Source: Chondrus crispus (Eukaryota > Rhodophyta > Florideophyceae > Gigartinales > Gigartinaceae). Taken from it: 26,238 nt of DNA. The position numbers were made by a program, and so were the translations under genes. Below the pieces are notes generated by a model. That model was not told where the DNA came from. It saw only the letters and a list, made by a program, of their open reading frames with translations, and did no database searches. Shown here piece after piece: positions 8,848-17,096 of this stretch (positions within the stretch are counted from its first letter, which is position 1; each line of letters starts with the position of its first letter). Location: positions 1 to 26,238 of the forward strand of contig NW_005178563.1 of NCBI RefSeq assembly GCF_000350225.1, in the 5' to 3' direction.

Positions 8848-11459
8848 TCCACTGGTGAACTGCCTGTAATCCTTGAAGGAGATGTGAATGCTCCTGGATT
8901 GCAGGGCAGTCCTGATGACCTTTGTGACACGTGCCGGTGAGAAACGTTGGCCGTTGTTGGCGAATAAGAATGTCTGGCTTCGTCACCATGGAGAGCTCTG
9001 ACCATTTCGCATTCCAAGGGGCGAATGACCGACAAGTATGAGATCATTCGGAACGAAGTTTGCTTGTCGGGAAATCGGTACACCGCGCGGTTGTAACCGA
9101 GCGCGGCCCTTGACTTGCAGTAGCCAGGGTTGAACAAAATTTCGGAGTGGTGGCCGATGAAGATGTTCCGGATGTTGTTCTCCACATTTTGTAGCCTATA
9201 AGTGCATATCTCGGTTGCTCGACCGGGAGATCCGGACGAAAAATGCATCATAGCAAGTAGGGAGTCTTGGATGATTTGGCAATGAGCGAGAAACTGCAAG
9301 ACTCCTGTTTTCGTCATTCGAACACCAGCGACTTGAATTTCTCGGTCTTGGCCAGAGGAAGCAGTAGAGGTAGGGGATGGGCCAAGACCGGATGCCTCAT
9401 CTTGTGTAGGAACCCTGCGCGGAAAGGAACATGTGGGGTGGACGCAAGGTGTGCGATGGAGGTAATCGGACGATGGATTCATTAGAGCATGTAGGAGATG
9501 GGCAACGTTGGCCTGCACCCAGGAAGCGTGGTGAGTGAGGGAGGAGAGAAAGGAAAAGCCAGGAGCGCGGTTCGTGGGGTCGTCACGCAGAGATAAAACG
9601 AGTCGTTGGAAATCAGGAGGAAGCTCGGCCCCCAGAAGACAGTGTTCGTAGAAGAACTTGTCGAAAGTCTTGTGTTGGTTTGTGATGATCGTCCCCAAAA
9701 GAGGCATGGAGAGGTGGTGAGATTTGATGATTCCACAAGGGTGTTGCTTGTGAATGGCACAGACGGCGAAAGAGATTGGACCTTCCTCATGTTTTATGAT
9801 TCGCATGATGACATCCAAAGTTTTTCGTATGAATGTAGCGGCAGTGTTGGCATCTTGATCGACGGTTGCGATGATGGCAGCAGCTGGATCTTGGTGGTTC
9901 TCGTTGAGATGGGCGGCCGGAAGGGGCGTTTCTGCTACTCGGCGGAGTTCTTGAATCGCTGTCACGGAAACAGCGTATTGGAGGGCGGCAAGAATGTGAC
10001 TCATGTCACCGGCTTCGGCGAGTCTGAGGGTCGGGGAAGTCTCGGCGAAGAGTGGGGCGGAACTTGCAACGACGGTAGCGGCGACAACAAAATTACGAAC
10101 GGCTAAGTTGGTGAGGAGGTCGACATGCCTGAGCCGGACGAGGAGCAAGCTTTTCATGGCATCGTGAAGGCGACTGTGTAAGGCGTGGGAGAGAGTTTCA
10201 CCTGGGGTCTCGTGGAGAGATGTGCGATTGAGCTCATGAAAGAAGGCGTCGATCACGACGGAAGTCTGTTCATTACGGGAAAAGTCGGCGTCCCGTGTCT
10301 GATGAGTGAAGAAGAGGAGGCGGGCAACATGACTAGCATATCTTCGTTCTGCCACGGATTGAACCCGTCGGAAGGGCGTAGTGCCGTGGAGGTTTATCGT
10401 TTGACGAAATCCATGCGTGACGTCCCTGACGACCTTGGCGATACTTTGAAAGTATAGATGGACGCAGGTTGCAACCGTGGATAAAGTTGCTTGAACGTCC
10501 TCCGTCGTGACGGCACCCGTGAGTTGAGCTGCCTTCTCACGGCGTAAAGGCAGAGCGTCGAGGGCTTCATCAAAGTCGGTGATCGACAGGAATGTGTTGC
10601 GGAGGGCGATGCCGGAGTCTGCGTCATTTTCCTCCAATTCGGTATGAGATCGTCGACCCGGGGCCAGGTCCGAACTGGAACACGTTAGACGGGCCAGTAC
10701 GTCGGCGGCACATTTGTGGAGCTCATAAGACGGGGAGTTGGGGTCTGGAGTGATGAGGTCTAGAGTTGAGTCGGTTGTTGTGTCCATGGGGAGGGGTGAC
10801 GACACCGGGGCGGATTGGAAGGGATCTTCTTCTTCTGAGTCAGGAATGCCGACGGGGACTTGGGAGACGGTGACCATTTCCCCGATTGGCTCTTCGGCCG
10901 TAACGGGAAAGTATTTGGTCTTGGCACCACTAAACAGAGACTGGGCGCGAACAGCACCGCGGCCAATGATTTGATCAACCTCGGTCGGCGAGGGGTTTCC
11001 GGGTGCATCAGGCGGGTGGACGGAGTTCATATGTTGTCGAAGCCGTTTCGGGGTGCCCTTGGAGAGCTTGCAAAGAGGACAGAAGTAGACTAATTTGCAA
11101 GTGAATCTTTGAAGCGGGGGGAGGCTCTTGATCGGAAGAGTGATTGCCGGATCGGGGAGGAATTGGGGAGCCTGCAGGTAGTCGGAAAGGAGCGGAGAAT
11201 CGGAAACAGAGGTACGGTGGAAGGAGAGGGCTTCTTCTGCGAGTCTAGAGCGCTGTGCGGCCTGGGGAGTAGGGATGTTGTGAACGTGGCGCAAGTGGTC
11301 GCTGAAGGCCCTTGCGCTGGGGGACCCGCTCTTGCAATCGACGCAGACAAGGATGAGGGGGATGGAATGGAAGCCAACAGACAAGGACGTAGGTGCGAGA
11401 TGCAGTGGCACCCGAGGATCGTTGCGGACGAAAGCGGCGGCATGCGATGGCGTAGTCAT
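8805..11459 (-). CDS. N-terminal part of telomere-linked helicase: two C2H2 fingers plus TLH central region
   Basis: An 884-codon frame starts at ATG 11459 with a purine at -3. Two C2H2-like fingers are visible: Cys39, Cys42, His55, His60, and Cys127, Cys130, His143, His148. They resemble the N-terminal fingers of fungal telomere-linked helicases (DUF3505-like, from memory). Residues 742-819 (SGSPGRATEI; NIRNIFIGHHSEILFNPGYC; VYRFPD) match the conserved block that precedes the RecQ domain in those proteins. The last 65 or so codons of the frame look spurious, because the homologous sequence carries on in the neighbouring frame that leads into the helicase. Both frames therefore most likely belong to one gene of about 1,880 codons, broken by a -1 shift or joined by a tiny intron at 9002-8974. 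Confidence 0.78.
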   Translation of the reverse strand: MTTPSHAAAFVRNDPRVPLHLAPTSLSVGFHSIPLILVCVDCKSGSPSARAFSDHLRHVHNIPTPQAAQRSRLAEEALSFHRTSVSDSPLLSDYLQAPQFLPDPAITLPIKSLPPLQRFTCKLVYFCPLCKLSKGTPKRLRQHMNSVHPPDAPGNPSPTEVDQIIGRGAVRAQSLFSGAKTKYFPVTAEEPIGEMVTVSQVPVGIPDSEEEDPFQSAPVSSPLPMDTTTDSTLDLITPDPNSPSYELHKCAADVLARLTCSSSDLAPGRRSHTELEENDADSGIALRNTFLSITDFDEALDALPLRREKAAQLTGAVTTEDVQATLSTVATCVHLYFQSIAKVVRDVTHGFRQTINLHGTTPFRRVQSVAERRYASHVARLLFFTHQTRDADFSRNEQTSVVIDAFFHELNRTSLHETPGETLSHALHSRLHDAMKSLLLVRLRHVDLLTNLAVRNFVVAATVVASSAPLFAETSPTLRLAEAGDMSHILAALQYAVSVTAIQELRRVAETPLPAAHLNENHQDPAAAIIATVDQDANTAATFIRKTLDVIMRIIKHEEGPISFAVCAIHKQHPCGIIKSHHLSMPLLGTIITNQHKTFDKFFYEHCLLGAELPPDFQRLVLSLRDDPTNRAPGFSFLSSLTHHASWVQANVAHLLHALMNPSSDYLHRTPCVHPTCSFPRRVPTQDEASGLGPSPTSTASSGQDREIQVAGVRMTKTGVLQFLAHCQIIQDSLLAMMHFSSGSPGRATEICTYRLQNVENNIRNIFIGHHSEILFNPGYCKSRAALGYNRAVYRFPDKQTSFRMISYLSVIRPLECEMVRALHGDEARHSYSPTTANVSHRHVSQRSSGLPCNPGAFTSPSRITGSSPVEWFRLYVRISSTAA
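8974..9002 (-). other. frame break in helicase gene; possible 29-nt intron
   Basis: Reading the minus strand, a segment starting GTCAGAG and ending GAAGCCAG (29 nt) separates the two helicase frames. Removing it joins residue Met819 of the upstream frame exactly in frame to TFLFANNGQRFSPARVTKV of the downstream frame, and the join looks natural. It contains TGAC, which could act as a branch site. A single-base deletion or assembly error is equally able to explain the break. A programmed -1 slip is less likely, as no slippery heptamer is present. Confidence 0.4.
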
Positions 11460-11880
11460 TGCGCGTGAAGTCGGGAGAGAGCGGGAAAGGAGGCGAGAGG
11501 TGAGGGGTTTCGGGGATGCGAAACGCTGGGGAAGAAGAGAAGAGGGAAAGAGAGAGAGCGGGGGTCAGTGAGTACGAGAACCCTGTATATGTAAACATTG
11601 CGTCGAAATAAGACCTGCGAGGGGCTCATACTGAGTAGGAGAACGGGGAGCCTGGGTAGCACAGAAAGGAAGGGTTGACGTTCCGATACGTGGTGAAGTT
11701 CTACGATGATGTGGAGAATTTGGCATAGTTAGTAGTGGGTGTCAAGGAAGTAGGGTCATGAAATTAAGGGTGATTACGTGAGTTAGGGAAACACGTCGCT
11801 GTATGGCGTCAGAAGGGAATGGGGATGTGAATTTGATCTGTGATTTGCCAGAGTCTGAATGAGGTGCAGGTTGAGCAATT
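11460..11880 (-). promoter_or_regulatory. 5' flank of the helicase gene
   Basis: The first 150 bp are strongly purine-rich on the plus strand (pyrimidine-rich in the sense of the gene), typical of a 5' untranslated or promoter region. I see no clear TATA box and no gene. Frames here are low-complexity translations. Confidence 0.25.
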
Positions 11881-12066
11881 TTGATTTTGGTTGAAGTTAT
11901 GAGTGTGCATCTCGAATTTGAGATTAGGGGGAGGAGGGGGATTACGGGAACACAGTTGTCCGTGTACATTCCTAACAGTGGGGGCCGGTGGCTGTATACT
12001 ACCAAAAAATTCTTCGACCGACTTTCCTACGCTGACGGCTTCCCAAGTCCAGGAAATTATAACTAA
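11881..12066 (+). pseudogene. relic of a 2OG-Fe(II) dioxygenase-like gene
   Basis: The translation contains VYIPNSGGRWLYTTK followed by LSYADGFPSP. This lines up with the intact dioxygenase frame 8.8 kb away, which reads MYIPKTGGRWLLTAK followed by ALHTDFPSMS. The identity lies in the segment leading to the iron-binding HxD motif, whose His is replaced here. The frame stops soon after and no other part of the domain is seen. This is a decayed fragment of a second, diverged copy, which means the dioxygenase belongs to a repeated subtelomeric or mobile family. The match covers only about 30 residues but is position-for-position over the GGRWL block. Confidence 0.62.
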
Positions 12067-12376
12067 TTGAAAACTCAATATTAACATTAAATATATAATG
12101 ATTACAACATGCGCTAATTAGTAACGAAAGGAAGACACTGGTTACTATTCAACCACCAGGCCGGACTTGCGTAAATGTATTCAAAATCCCAATATTCTGA
12201 GAAACTCACCTCGGTAAGAAACACGGGGTACAGAGTAAAGTCTCGATATCGTGAACCGAAATGTGGCGCTTCCGAGCAGCCCATTGAGTTCGCCTTACCG
12301 AGGCAGTTCACGGCGGCGGAACTACTCGTGTACACGTGTAACCGTTTTACGGGTACAGTATGATTTGGACCACACC

Positions 12377-12405
12377 GGTGGAGACGCTCTTAGAGCGTCT
12401 CCACC
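12377..12405. repeat. perfect 14-bp palindrome inside the transposon relic
   Basis: The arms GGTGGAGACGCTCT and AGAGCGTCTCCACC are separated by one base. This could be an internal subterminal hairpin of the element or the footprint of a nested insertion. Confidence 0.6.
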
Positions 12406-12460
12406 AATGCCGATGATACGGTCACAGGAACACAAACTCACTTTCCTTGACTCTGTCCAT

Positions 12461-12499
12461 CGACGGGCAACGTCGACGGGCAACGTCGACGGGCGCAAT
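12461..12499. repeat. 13-bp tandem repeat, about 3 copies
   Basis: CGACGGGCAACGT occurs twice in tandem and is followed by a partial third copy (CGACGGGCGCAAT). This is a small slippage-type repeat with no evident role. Confidence 0.7.
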
Positions 12500-12527
12500 T
12501 CCATATCTGGACCACTTCACATTGTGA

Positions 12528-12920
12528 TCCAGCCTTCCTTTTCTTTTAATTCTGCCACATCCAGAGTCTATATCAGAAGAGTCAGCTCTCGGTCAAGCCA
12601 TTGATCTTGGATTAGGGGATTTTGCGGCATTTACTGGCATTGAGCAAGATCAATTCAACGGTGATTCAGATAGTGAGGACGATCGCTCTACTGTGCCAGC
12701 GAAAGACCGGACAGGACGCAAACCGTCGCTTGCTCGGTATCGCGGAACATTAGAAGCTCTATCTAACGAACTCAGTTGTATTATGACGGACGCGAATCTA
12801 GTTCAATCGGGGCTGCCTTCGAGCATCAAGTCCCTTCTGTATGAGGAACAAAGCCGCGTAAGGAGGCTTCAGCGTTCGAATCTGAGGCAAAATCGTATGG
12901 ATGGCTTCTGTAGTCTTTGA
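12528..12920 (+). pseudogene. C-terminal transposase-like fragment
   Basis: An open frame without a proper start ends at a stop after residues LRQNRMDGFCSL. It reads through an acidic patch (DQFNGDSDSEDDRST), then a basic C-terminus (SRVRRLQRSNLRQNRM). pogo-type DDE transposases commonly end in an RQ-T-I-x-x-F-F-like tail after a helical segment, so this is plausibly the end of such a transposase. A pyrimidine tract followed by CCACATCCAG (to 12564) would make a good 3' splice site, so this could be a last exon whose partner is lost. The location between the inverted repeats supports the transposon reading. Confidence 0.4.
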
Positions 12921-13387
12921 TGGTTCGTTTCTAGTGCGCATTTCGGCCTCGATAAAGTGAACTCTGGGGTTTTCATGTTTTTGTATGTTCATGGTATCGC
13001 GTAGTTCATTCTATAGAGTCTAGTTCACGTTAGAAACACGAAACGTTGATTCTGGGCCAAAAAAGCGGGGTGGCGCCTCCCTCATAGTCCTCCGGTTCAG
13101 TGTACCGAGACAGTTCATCATATCAGGTACGCAGCTTATCGAGACTTTACTCTGTAGTTTTGATAGCGAGGGACTACTGTAGTGGCTATTATGTTGGTCG
13201 GGCTACTCTTTTGCTGCGGTTATGTACTGCCACAAGAGCGCGCCAGGGACTTACCCGTCTTACATGGACGCACCCGCCATAGCGTAGCGAATCATCTTCA
13301 TGTCCACCGTAATCACATAATCTCAAACCTGGTCTGGAAGTGCAGGAAATTGCTTTTTATTGTTAGGACCCTGTCAGTATTGGAACT
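12921..13387. other. right half of transposon relic and 3' flank of methyltransferase gene
   Basis: There is no gene here. A segment reading TACCGAGACAGTTCATC at about 13103-13119 resembles TACCGAGGCAGTTCACG near 12295-12311 on the same strand, an internal direct repeat of the element. From 13182 on I see only the presumed 3' untranslated region of the minus-strand gene. Confidence 0.35.
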
Positions 13388-15883
13388 TTACATGGAATCC
13401 CCACCGTTACCGTTGCTGTGGTAGACGAAGCCCTCTATACCGTAGTCTACGAAAATTTCAGATCCTGGACTGATTAGGGTCTGTGCTTCCACGACCAAAA
13501 TAGTCGGCTGGACTAATTGGGACGGATGAGTGGGAGCTTGCGGTGCCATTAACCTTGCGTTTTGTGGGCGGGGAAACAGCAGCTGTCCCTGTCTGTGTGC
13601 TTCGAATTCTTCGTCGTCGTGGTGATAGCGCGCGTCGTTGATGTAACCACCCATTGTGAATGGTGTAGGGACAACGCATATTGCCTTTCGACCGTTCAGC
13701 AGGTCCTTGACGGCGTTGAATCCGTGTCCGCGTATGTTCACTTGCAGCGCATATTTGTTGTAGCGATGTATGTCTACCCCGAGTACACCGCCGCCATATT
13801 TCTTTGCCATCTGCCTGCGCTTTCCGAGATCGTGGTATACCAACGTACCAAAGTACAAACAGATTAGGTCCCCCTTCTGAAAAGTCTTTGCCGCAAATAC
13901 ACCCTGACCAGCCATTTGGTGCTTGATGGTTGAGGTTGCGACGAACAAACCGTTGGCAGCTGCATCAATCTGCAAAAGTTGTTTCGTGTCTGATTGTTCA
14001 AGCAGGCCTTGGTATTGACGGGGCCATTCATGGAATGGCTTGTTCATGCAGTCAATCAGGAATCCTCGATTATCCCAAGTGGATGCTAGATGAGACAGAA
14101 TATGGTCCGGGAAGCATTGGTATGGTGGCATTCCTTTTGGAGCGTTCCACCTGGGATCAAGCATCTCTGGAGGGGCGTACTGTTCATGCACAGAACAAAC
14201 TAAAGGAAGGAACTTCGACAATAGTTTGATATCTGTGGCCTTGGTAGCAATGGCTGATGCTGTTCTTCGTAAGACATGGTTGGAAGCCACAGCAAAGCAT
14301 GCCTCATCTACTTCGCACCCGACAAATCTGCGATGATTGGGGAGAGTCATGCAAGCATGGGCAGTTGAGAAGGTACCGGCGAATAAATCCACCACGATAT
14401 CACCTGGCTGAGAGAACCTGCAGATGAGTTCCTTGAGGAGGGCAACTGGTTTCTGCTCTGCGCGGAGAGCAAAGGTTTTTGATGGGTCGTTGCTGTTGCA
14501 TCCTCGGAGCTGTTCACCGGGAAGAAGCCACATGACATTGTTAATGATGTTCTTGAAGGCCGGAAATGTTGAAGGGACGTAGTTAAAGTTCTTGTAGTTA
14601 ACCATCGCTTCTTCCTCTTTGTATGTAAGACCGTTTTTCTTGATATGGACTGCCAATTCGGCCCCATTTACGAGTGAACACTTCTTTCCCGGGGGTACTG
14701 TGATGACTGAGGGATGTCTCTCGACTATCAAGGGCATCGAATCCACAGTGAATGTGGGCCTCTTTTGGCCCCTGCCGAGGTCTGTAGTCGAGGCTTTGAA
14801 CTTTCTACGCCATGTCATGAATTGCTGTATCGAGCAGAAAATGATGCCGTGTCCACCTTTTCTAAGGACCATAGCTGCAGTTTTCACGACCTCGTCCATG
14901 TCTTCATTTGTGAGGCAATCATGGGCCGAGTTTTTCTTGTCCGACTGTCTTCTCGTGTTATAGGGAGGGTCACATAGAAGCAATTGAGCTCCTGAAGAAC
15001 TTAAAGGGTCCGTAGGTGCGATTAAATCTTCCAGCTCGATGATTTCCTCGAAGCTTGACCGGTACAGCCTCAGATATGGTTTCAGTGCATCTTCCAACTC
15101 TTCCATCTTTTTCTTTATCGCTTGGTTTGAAATCGCGCGAGTTCCATTGGCTGGGATCTTGGTAGAGAATGGTTCGAGTGGAGTCTCAGCAGCCGACAGC
15201 TCAGGTCTTACTGGAATAATGTTGCCAACAATTTCCTTGACTCGAGGGGCTGTACGTACGTAGTTTTGTACAGCTGACCGCAATCTCATCTCCGTCTCTA
15301 ACTCCTTTCGAACTGTGTTGGTAAGGCGAAGCGGTATTTTAGAAAAGCGTTGAGGAACTCCTTCGTTGTGCACTTTGAACCTTACGAAACCGGGCCATTT
15401 GATGTGAGATGGCAGTGCGTAGAGCTCGTGCGCATGCGTCATTGAATGAATGTCTTGGAAGAACTCTGTGGCAAGAGTGCGTAGGCACTCATCCAGGCTG
15501 TTGGTTCTATCACAGACGTGTGCGAACGTTTCTTCTTTCTTATGTGTCAGAGAAGCATGGGGCTCAAATCGCTTCGCTTGCGAGCTTCTGAGAAAGCCTT
15601 CTGTACGTGACTGAATGACCCGAAACTGAACGAAATCCGAAGTCAACTGAAGATATGGGAGGAACATGCTTTCGACACCGTCAAAACCGAAGCTGGCAGC
15701 ATACGTATCCCACGCTCTGACCACTTGCTGAATTGCAGCTCCTATTCTAACTGCTTTTTCGGTAGTGAGGGCGCTCAAGGTTAAGCTGGGAGGGTACGAG
15801 GTCGGTTGTGCTATTGATCTTGTTATTTTCCTTTTCTTTGCAGGCCTCTCTTCGTTGATGCTCTTCGTAATGTCAATAATCAC
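13388..15883 (-). CDS. amino-type DNA methyltransferase fused to a SET domain
   Basis: This 831-codon frame begins at a GTG (15883), so it is almost certainly the downstream part of a longer protein. Numbering from that GTG: basic, NLS-like AKKRKITR (15-22); an uncharacterised region to about 295; LLLCDPPYNT with the catalytic DPPY at 305-308; and PVALLKELICRFSQPGDIVV leading to DLFAGTFST (AdoMet motif I, 499-507). Motif IV before motif I is the beta-class order of N6-adenine/N4-cytosine DNA methyltransferases. Residues about 655-820 form a SET domain: GQGVFAAKTFQKGDLICLYF (659-678), GGYINDARYH in place of the usual NHS motif (745-754), and SPGSEIFVDYG (805-815). SET enzymes methylate lysines, typically of histones. 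Having both in one chain suggests coupled DNA and chromatin marking; the target base and lysine cannot be read from the sequence. It is divergent from the ParB-like gene. Confidence 0.88.
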   Translation of the reverse strand: MIIDITKSINEERPAKKRKITRSIAQPTSYPPSLTLSALTTEKAVRIGAAIQQVVRAWDTYAASFGFDGVESMFLPYLQLTSDFVQFRVIQSRTEGFLRSSQAKRFEPHASLTHKKEETFAHVCDRTNSLDECLRTLATEFFQDIHSMTHAHELYALPSHIKWPGFVRFKVHNEGVPQRFSKIPLRLTNTVRKELETEMRLRSAVQNYVRTAPRVKEIVGNIIPVRPELSAAETPLEPFSTKIPANGTRAISNQAIKKKMEELEDALKPYLRLYRSSFEEIIELEDLIAPTDPLSSSGAQLLLCDPPYNTRRQSDKKNSAHDCLTNEDMDEVVKTAAMVLRKGGHGIIFCSIQQFMTWRRKFKASTTDLGRGQKRPTFTVDSMPLIVERHPSVITVPPGKKCSLVNGAELAVHIKKNGLTYKEEEAMVNYKNFNYVPSTFPAFKNIINNVMWLLPGEQLRGCNSNDPSKTFALRAEQKPVALLKELICRFSQPGDIVVDLFAGTFSTAHACMTLPNHRRFVGCEVDEACFAVASNHVLRRTASAIATKATDIKLLSKFLPLVCSVHEQYAPPEMLDPRWNAPKGMPPYQCFPDHILSHLASTWDNRGFLIDCMNKPFHEWPRQYQGLLEQSDTKQLLQIDAAANGLFVATSTIKHQMAGQGVFAAKTFQKGDLICLYFGTLVYHDLGKRRQMAKKYGGGVLGVDIHRYNKYALQVNIRGHGFNAVKDLLNGRKAICVVPTPFTMGGYINDARYHHDDEEFEAHRQGQLLFPRPQNARLMAPQAPTHPSQLVQPTILVVEAQTLISPGSEIFVDYGIEGFVYHSNGNGGDSM

Positions 15884-15889
15884 GGATAC
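15861..15889 (-). other. frame break in methyltransferase gene; possible 29-nt intron
   Basis: On the minus strand a 29-nt segment starts GTATCCGTG and ends CGAAGAG, with a TTGAC inside. Removing it joins ...SSSSFS of the upstream frame in phase to INEERPAKKRKITR of the methyltransferase frame and deletes the TGA at 15882-15880. Without it the two frames overlap at GTGA (TGA stop within the GTG start region), a -1 offset. A slip at the TAAAAAG near 15950 could also join them but gives a less natural sequence. Confidence 0.4.
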
Positions 15890-16371
15890 GAAAATGAGCT
15901 GCTCGAATCGGGTGACAGGTTCCGTTTTGTAGGCGTAGGTTTTATCTTTTTAGGCTTCGTCCATGAAAGGCCACTATCTGTGAAGAAAGAGCAAACCAAG
16001 TGCCTGTGATTTAAAGGGAATCCTTCGCGTGATGTGTGCTCGAATACGTCTCGAACTCGCCTATCGGTTTCATTGTGCATCATATCAACGGCGGCAGCAG
16101 TGCGAAAGTACAATCCATTGCTACTAGTTTGGAGCTTGGCAATGAGCTGAGTCTTTTCGTAGTTTGTGTAGTCGTTGCCTTCGGTAACAAAAAGGAGTAT
16201 GTCCTTGACGGCTGGTGGCATCTCCATTTCTGCACGGTTAGCGAAAACCTTCTGGACCCATTCGCAGAACTTTGCAAAAGGAAGGTCTCTGGCTTTCGCG
16301 GTGGGTTCCAAAGCATCCCAAGCATCCCGAACGGCTATTGAAAGCTTTGCAAAAGTAGTGAGCTTTGCCAT
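15880..16371 (-). CDS. N-terminal exon/part of the methyltransferase-SET gene
   Basis: The frame is open from further upstream, but the ATG at 16371 (ACCATGG, ideal Kozak context) is the best start and gives 163 codons starting MAKLTTFAKL. It encodes a soluble, largely helical region (VRDAWDALEPTAKARDLPFA; PPAVKDILLFVTEG) with no motif I recognise. It ends in a Lys/Pro/Ser-rich linker (WTKPKKIKPTPTKRNLSP). The overlap with the next frame and the disordered basic linkers on both sides of the junction suggest one protein of about 980 residues. As a stand-alone protein its function is unknown. Confidence 0.6.
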   Translation of the reverse strand: MAKLTTFAKLSIAVRDAWDALEPTAKARDLPFAKFCEWVQKVFANRAEMEMPPAVKDILLFVTEGNDYTNYEKTQLIAKLQTSSNGLYFRTAAAVDMMHNETDRRVRDVFEHTSREGFPLNHRHLVCSFFTDSGLSWTKPKKIKPTPTKRNLSPDSSSSFSYP

Positions 16372-16855
16372 GGTAATGCTATGAGATGAAGGATGGGAGG
16401 ATATATTAGGTAGAAGGCAGGGGTGGTGATTGACTCGTGCGAGGGCGGCGTGGATTCTGTTGTCGGTAGTCTTTTTAAATTGGGGCAACAAAAGAAGTAG
16501 GAAGGCGCCGGATAGCAATCGGGTAAGTGCGACGAATGGGGAACGACGAGGCCGACGCTGGATGGGAGACTGTTTAAAGAGTGTAGTTGTTGTTGGAAGA
16601 ATGAAGGGGAATGGTCGAAAGATCTGAAGAGGGACACGGCAGTGGAAATGTGACGATAAGTCAACCGGATGAGGTGAATGGGTCGACCGAGACTTTCAAA
16701 GACGGATTAGCGCAGTGGTCAGAGAAGGGGATCCCAAGCGTGTTTGTTGGGGTGGGGGAGGCACAGCGACGGATAACGCTAATCCTCTGATGAATCGAGG
16801 GATCGCGAGGTGAAGAATGGTCATAAAATGGGGTTTGGGCGTGCTTAGTCGGCGT

Positions 16856-16888
16856 GGGAGGGCGAGGGAGGGCGAGGGAGGGCGAGGG
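16856..16888. repeat. 10-bp G-rich tandem repeat
   Basis: GGGAGGGCGA is repeated three times and followed by GGGA. Six or more G-triplets in 33 bases could form a G-quadruplex on the plus strand. It lies upstream of the methyltransferase gene start. Confidence 0.6.
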
Positions 16889-16964
16889 AAAGACGTGTGG
16901 AGGCCGATGGGAAGTTGGGTTGAGATGACGTAGTACAGCGTAGTACGACATTGGTTTCAGGTGT

Positions 16965-16986
16965 AGTATGATTCGGCAATCATACT
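16965..16986. promoter_or_regulatory. 22-bp palindrome, copy 1
   Basis: AGTATGATT, then CGGC, then AATCATACT: perfect 9-bp arms. The whole 22-bp site is the exact reverse complement of copy 2. Confidence 0.8.
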
Positions 16987-17010
16987 GGAAAAGAGTGGGA
17001 AATTTTGCCG

Positions 17011-17032
17011 AGTATGATTGCCGAATCATACT
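17011..17032. promoter_or_regulatory. 22-bp palindrome, copy 2
   Basis: AGTATGATT, then GCCG, then AATCATACT. It starts 46 bp after copy 1 and is its exact reverse complement. Both are followed by GG. Confidence 0.8.
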
Positions 17033-17074
17033 GGCCGGAACCCCCAAAAAATTACTGAAAAGTAGGTCTTTCCC

Positions 17075-17096
17075 AGTATGATTGGGCAATCATACT
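17075..17096. promoter_or_regulatory. 22-bp palindrome, copy 3
   Basis: AGTATGATT, then GGGC, then AATCATACT, starting 64 bp after copy 2. The arms are unchanged while the four-base centre differs. That pattern suggests the arms are the constrained part, as expected for a dimeric DNA-binding protein. Confidence 0.8.

Larger units (their letters stand above)
12197..13179. mobile_element. degenerate pogo/Tigger-like DNA transposon
   Basis: An exact 20-bp inverted repeat (TACAGAGTAAAGTCTCGATA) lies at 12229-12248 and, reversed, at 13137-13156. Outside the right copy the end reads, on the minus strand, CAGTAGTCCCTCGCTATC and is flanked by TA (13180-13181). CAG(T) starts, CCTCG near the tip and TA targets are typical of pogo/Tigger elements. 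The left end is less clear (CACCTCGGTAAGAAAC near 12206-12222), so its boundary is approximate. Inside is a fragment that resembles a transposase C-terminus. No DDE catalytic core survives, so the element is non-autonomous. Confidence 0.5.

Noticed and set aside
8805..8985. Programmed -1 frameshifting in the helicase gene
   Set aside because: No slippery heptamer in the right phase is visible near the point where homology changes frame. An indel or tiny intron explains it better.
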